Of a stretch of DNA of 5,692 bases, positions 4,881 through 5,692 are shown piece by piece. This DNA is from Chloroflexota bacterium (GTDB taxonomy: Bacteria > Chloroflexota > Dehalococcoidia > Lucifugimonadales > JADFKI01). Every line of letters begins with the position of its first letter. The stretch's first letter is position 1. The stretch spans positions 1 to 5,692 of the forward strand of contig JAGGDZ010000405.1 of NCBI GenBank assembly GCA_024648655.1, read 5' to 3'. The notes beneath the pieces were generated by a model. The model made no database searches, was not told where the DNA came from, and worked only from the letters and a program-made list of their open reading frames with translations. The translations under genes were made by a program, and so were the position numbers.

Positions 4881-5348
4881 GTGAGAACGTCGTACTCTAC
4901 ATGGCAACCGATATACTTCGGATTATTCAGCATCACGGTCGTCGTCAGCGTCATTATAGCTTGGCTGTCCAACGGATGCCCTCAATGTGCTAACTGGTGG
5001 GATGTCGTTGCCGAGGGCGGAACGAAAGGCGCTGTCTATGGTACGATATTAGTTAGCCTGATTGAGGTGACACGCATAATGATCATACTACCGGCAGATT
5101 ACCTTTCCCAAAAGTTCGTAGAGCCTCTGAAAGAGCGCCAAAGGAAAGAAGGACGTGCGGAAGGACGTGCGGAAGGACGCACGGAAGGACGCGCAGAGGG
5201 CAGAGCCGAACTTCGGGCGGAGATTCTGGACTGGCTCCGTCGCAAAGAAGAATACGAGCGCGAAGGCAAAGAGTTCAACGAGCCTATGCCTGGACTCGAA
5301 GAGAACGGAAGCGCCAAGCGTAACGGCAATGCGCCAAACGATGCCTAG
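4881..5348 (+). CDS. two-helix membrane protein with EGRA tetrapeptide repeats
   Basis: A 155-residue protein of unknown function. It has two membrane helices (about 11-29 and 51-71) joined by a short loop with CPQC (Cys33, Cys36) that could form a disulfide. Next comes a basic stretch (KERQRKE), then tetrapeptide repeats EGRA/EGRA/EGRT/EGRA/EGRA (90-109) followed by ELRA, and a charged, probably helical tail to DWLRRKEEYE; the end is polar and low in complexity. Basic residues after helix 2 suggest a cytoplasmic C-terminus and both helices in the inner membrane. EGRA-type repeats occur at the ends of many unrelated bacterial proteins and likely extend a helix. The start is GTG with AGAAGG 5 nt before. 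It is 109 nt after coxM, beyond a large hairpin, so it is probably not part of the enzyme operon. Confidence 0.8.
   Translation: MRTSYSTWQPIYFGLFSITVVVSVIIAWLSNGCPQCANWWDVVAEGGTKGAVYGTILVSLIEVTRIMIILPADYLSQKFVEPLKERQRKEGRAEGRAEGRTEGRAEGRAELRAEILDWLRRKEEYEREGKEFNEPMPGLEENGSAKRNGNAPNDA
5148..5207 (+). repeat. 12-bp coding tandem repeat (EGRA units)
   Basis: Five in-frame 12-bp units begin at 5148, 5160, 5172, 5184 and 5196. The first two are identical (GAAGGACGTGCG), the next two differ at two or three bases, and the fifth has diverged more. The gradient suggests recent expansion at the 5' end by slippage. Confidence 0.9.
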
Positions 5349-5349
5349 A

Positions 5350-5692
5350 TCATAGCGCGTGCAGCAATCCTTCTATGTCAACATGTTCCTGGAGTAACTC
5401 AACGCTGCGCTGCAATTTATCAGGATGGCCGAAGCTTCCGCTGTCCAGCAGGCTATCGAGCCTCGCCATCGTGTCGAGCGTGTCATGTTGCACCAGGATA
5501 ATCGGCGTCTCTTCTTGCTCTGCCTCATATCGCACATACTCGATGGGCGTAATTCCTCCCGTGGCAACAAGGCACGCGGTGAAGCCTGGAGCGCTGAGAG
5601 CGGGCATCTGCAGATCCGGCCTGTCGCCGCGCACGATAGCCGCTCGGTTGTCGTGAATGCCATAATAGTATTCGCCAGGGTCGAGGCTCATA
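5350..5692 (-). CDS. DRTGG-domain protein, C-terminal part (BioD/phosphotransacetylase-like family)
   Basis: The visible 113 residues look like a DRTGG domain: RAAIVRGDRPDLQMPAL (16-32), a strand and glycine turn FTACLVATGGITPIEYV (37-53), and PIILVQHDTLDTMARLDSLL (63-82), followed by a helical tail ending HAL. The domain is found at the N-terminus of some phosphotransacetylases and at the C-terminus of proteins of about 350 residues with a BioD-like P-loop domain; it is thought to be regulatory. An ATG sits at 5689-5691, but MSLDPGEYYYG reads like a linker inside such a protein, so I take the gene as cut by the right edge with the P-loop domain outside. The stop at 5350-5352 leaves 1 nt to the EGRA protein's stop; no terminator is visible between these convergent genes. 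Confidence 0.72.
   Translation of the reverse strand, partial: MSLDPGEYYYGIHDNRAAIVRGDRPDLQMPALSAPGFTACLVATGGITPIEYVRYEAEQEETPIILVQHDTLDTMARLDSLLDSGSFGHPDKLQRSVELLQEHVDIEGLLHAL

Noticed and set aside
5148..5207. Short tandem units as a CRISPR or VNTR array outside genes
   Set aside because: Units are 12 bp without spacers and stay in frame in a coding region.
5099..5329. Minus-strand frame with an ARPS repeat
   Set aside because: The repeat is the mirror of the 12-bp EGRA units; the plus-strand frame has membrane helices, an SD and natural ends.

Overview
The window is a 5.7 kb stretch of bacterial chromosome. It is moderately GC-rich, with compact genes, mostly good Shine-Dalgarno (SD) sequences and short spacers that hold small hairpins and direct repeats. 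The gene types (Cox-type molybdenum hydroxylase subunits, a stand-alone CoxG, a crotonase, a DRTGG-domain protein, an EGRA-repeat membrane protein) and the repeat-laden spacers suggest an uncultured Chloroflexota, perhaps SAR202/Dehalococcoidia-like. That placement rests on gene style and is not proven. I see no tRNA, rRNA, CRISPR array, insertion sequence or prophage.

Left part (1-1368): the C-terminal 40 codons of an unrecognised protein lie 3 nt ahead of an alpha/beta hydrolase (129-1031, +). This meets a small DUF2007-type protein (1280-1044, -) tail to tail.

Centre: four genes run leftward: a small coiled-coil/membrane protein (3099-2872), a CoxG-like SRPBCC protein starting at TTG (2787-2350), a crotonase-fold enoyl-CoA hydratase/isomerase (2220-1369) and the DUF2007 protein. 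Gaps are 84, 129 and 88 nt. The crotonase lacks both glutamates of a classical hydratase.

Right of a 201-bp divergent control region (3100-3300), the [2Fe-2S] small subunit (3301-3771) and the FAD medium subunit (3902-4771) of a CO dehydrogenase/xanthine dehydrogenase-type enzyme run rightward. No molybdopterin-binding large subunit is present, so the catalytic part and the substrate cannot be read from this window. A GTG-started membrane protein with an EGRA tetrapeptide repeat (4881-5348) follows beyond an 11-bp perfect hairpin. It converges, with 1 nt between, on the C-terminal part of a DRTGG-domain protein that runs off the right edge.

How the genes may work together (inference): CoxS and CoxM would carry electrons for a molybdenum hydroxylase, CoxG would help it with assembly, membrane contact or quinone contact, and the crotonase and hydrolase could process acyl-CoA or ester intermediates. 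The most interesting non-coding signal is the divergent region. Two good extended -10 promoters face away from each other across a perfect 10-bp tandem repeat, and the coxS side has a leader of about 110 nt with two hairpins. I found no clearly new defence or mobile system.
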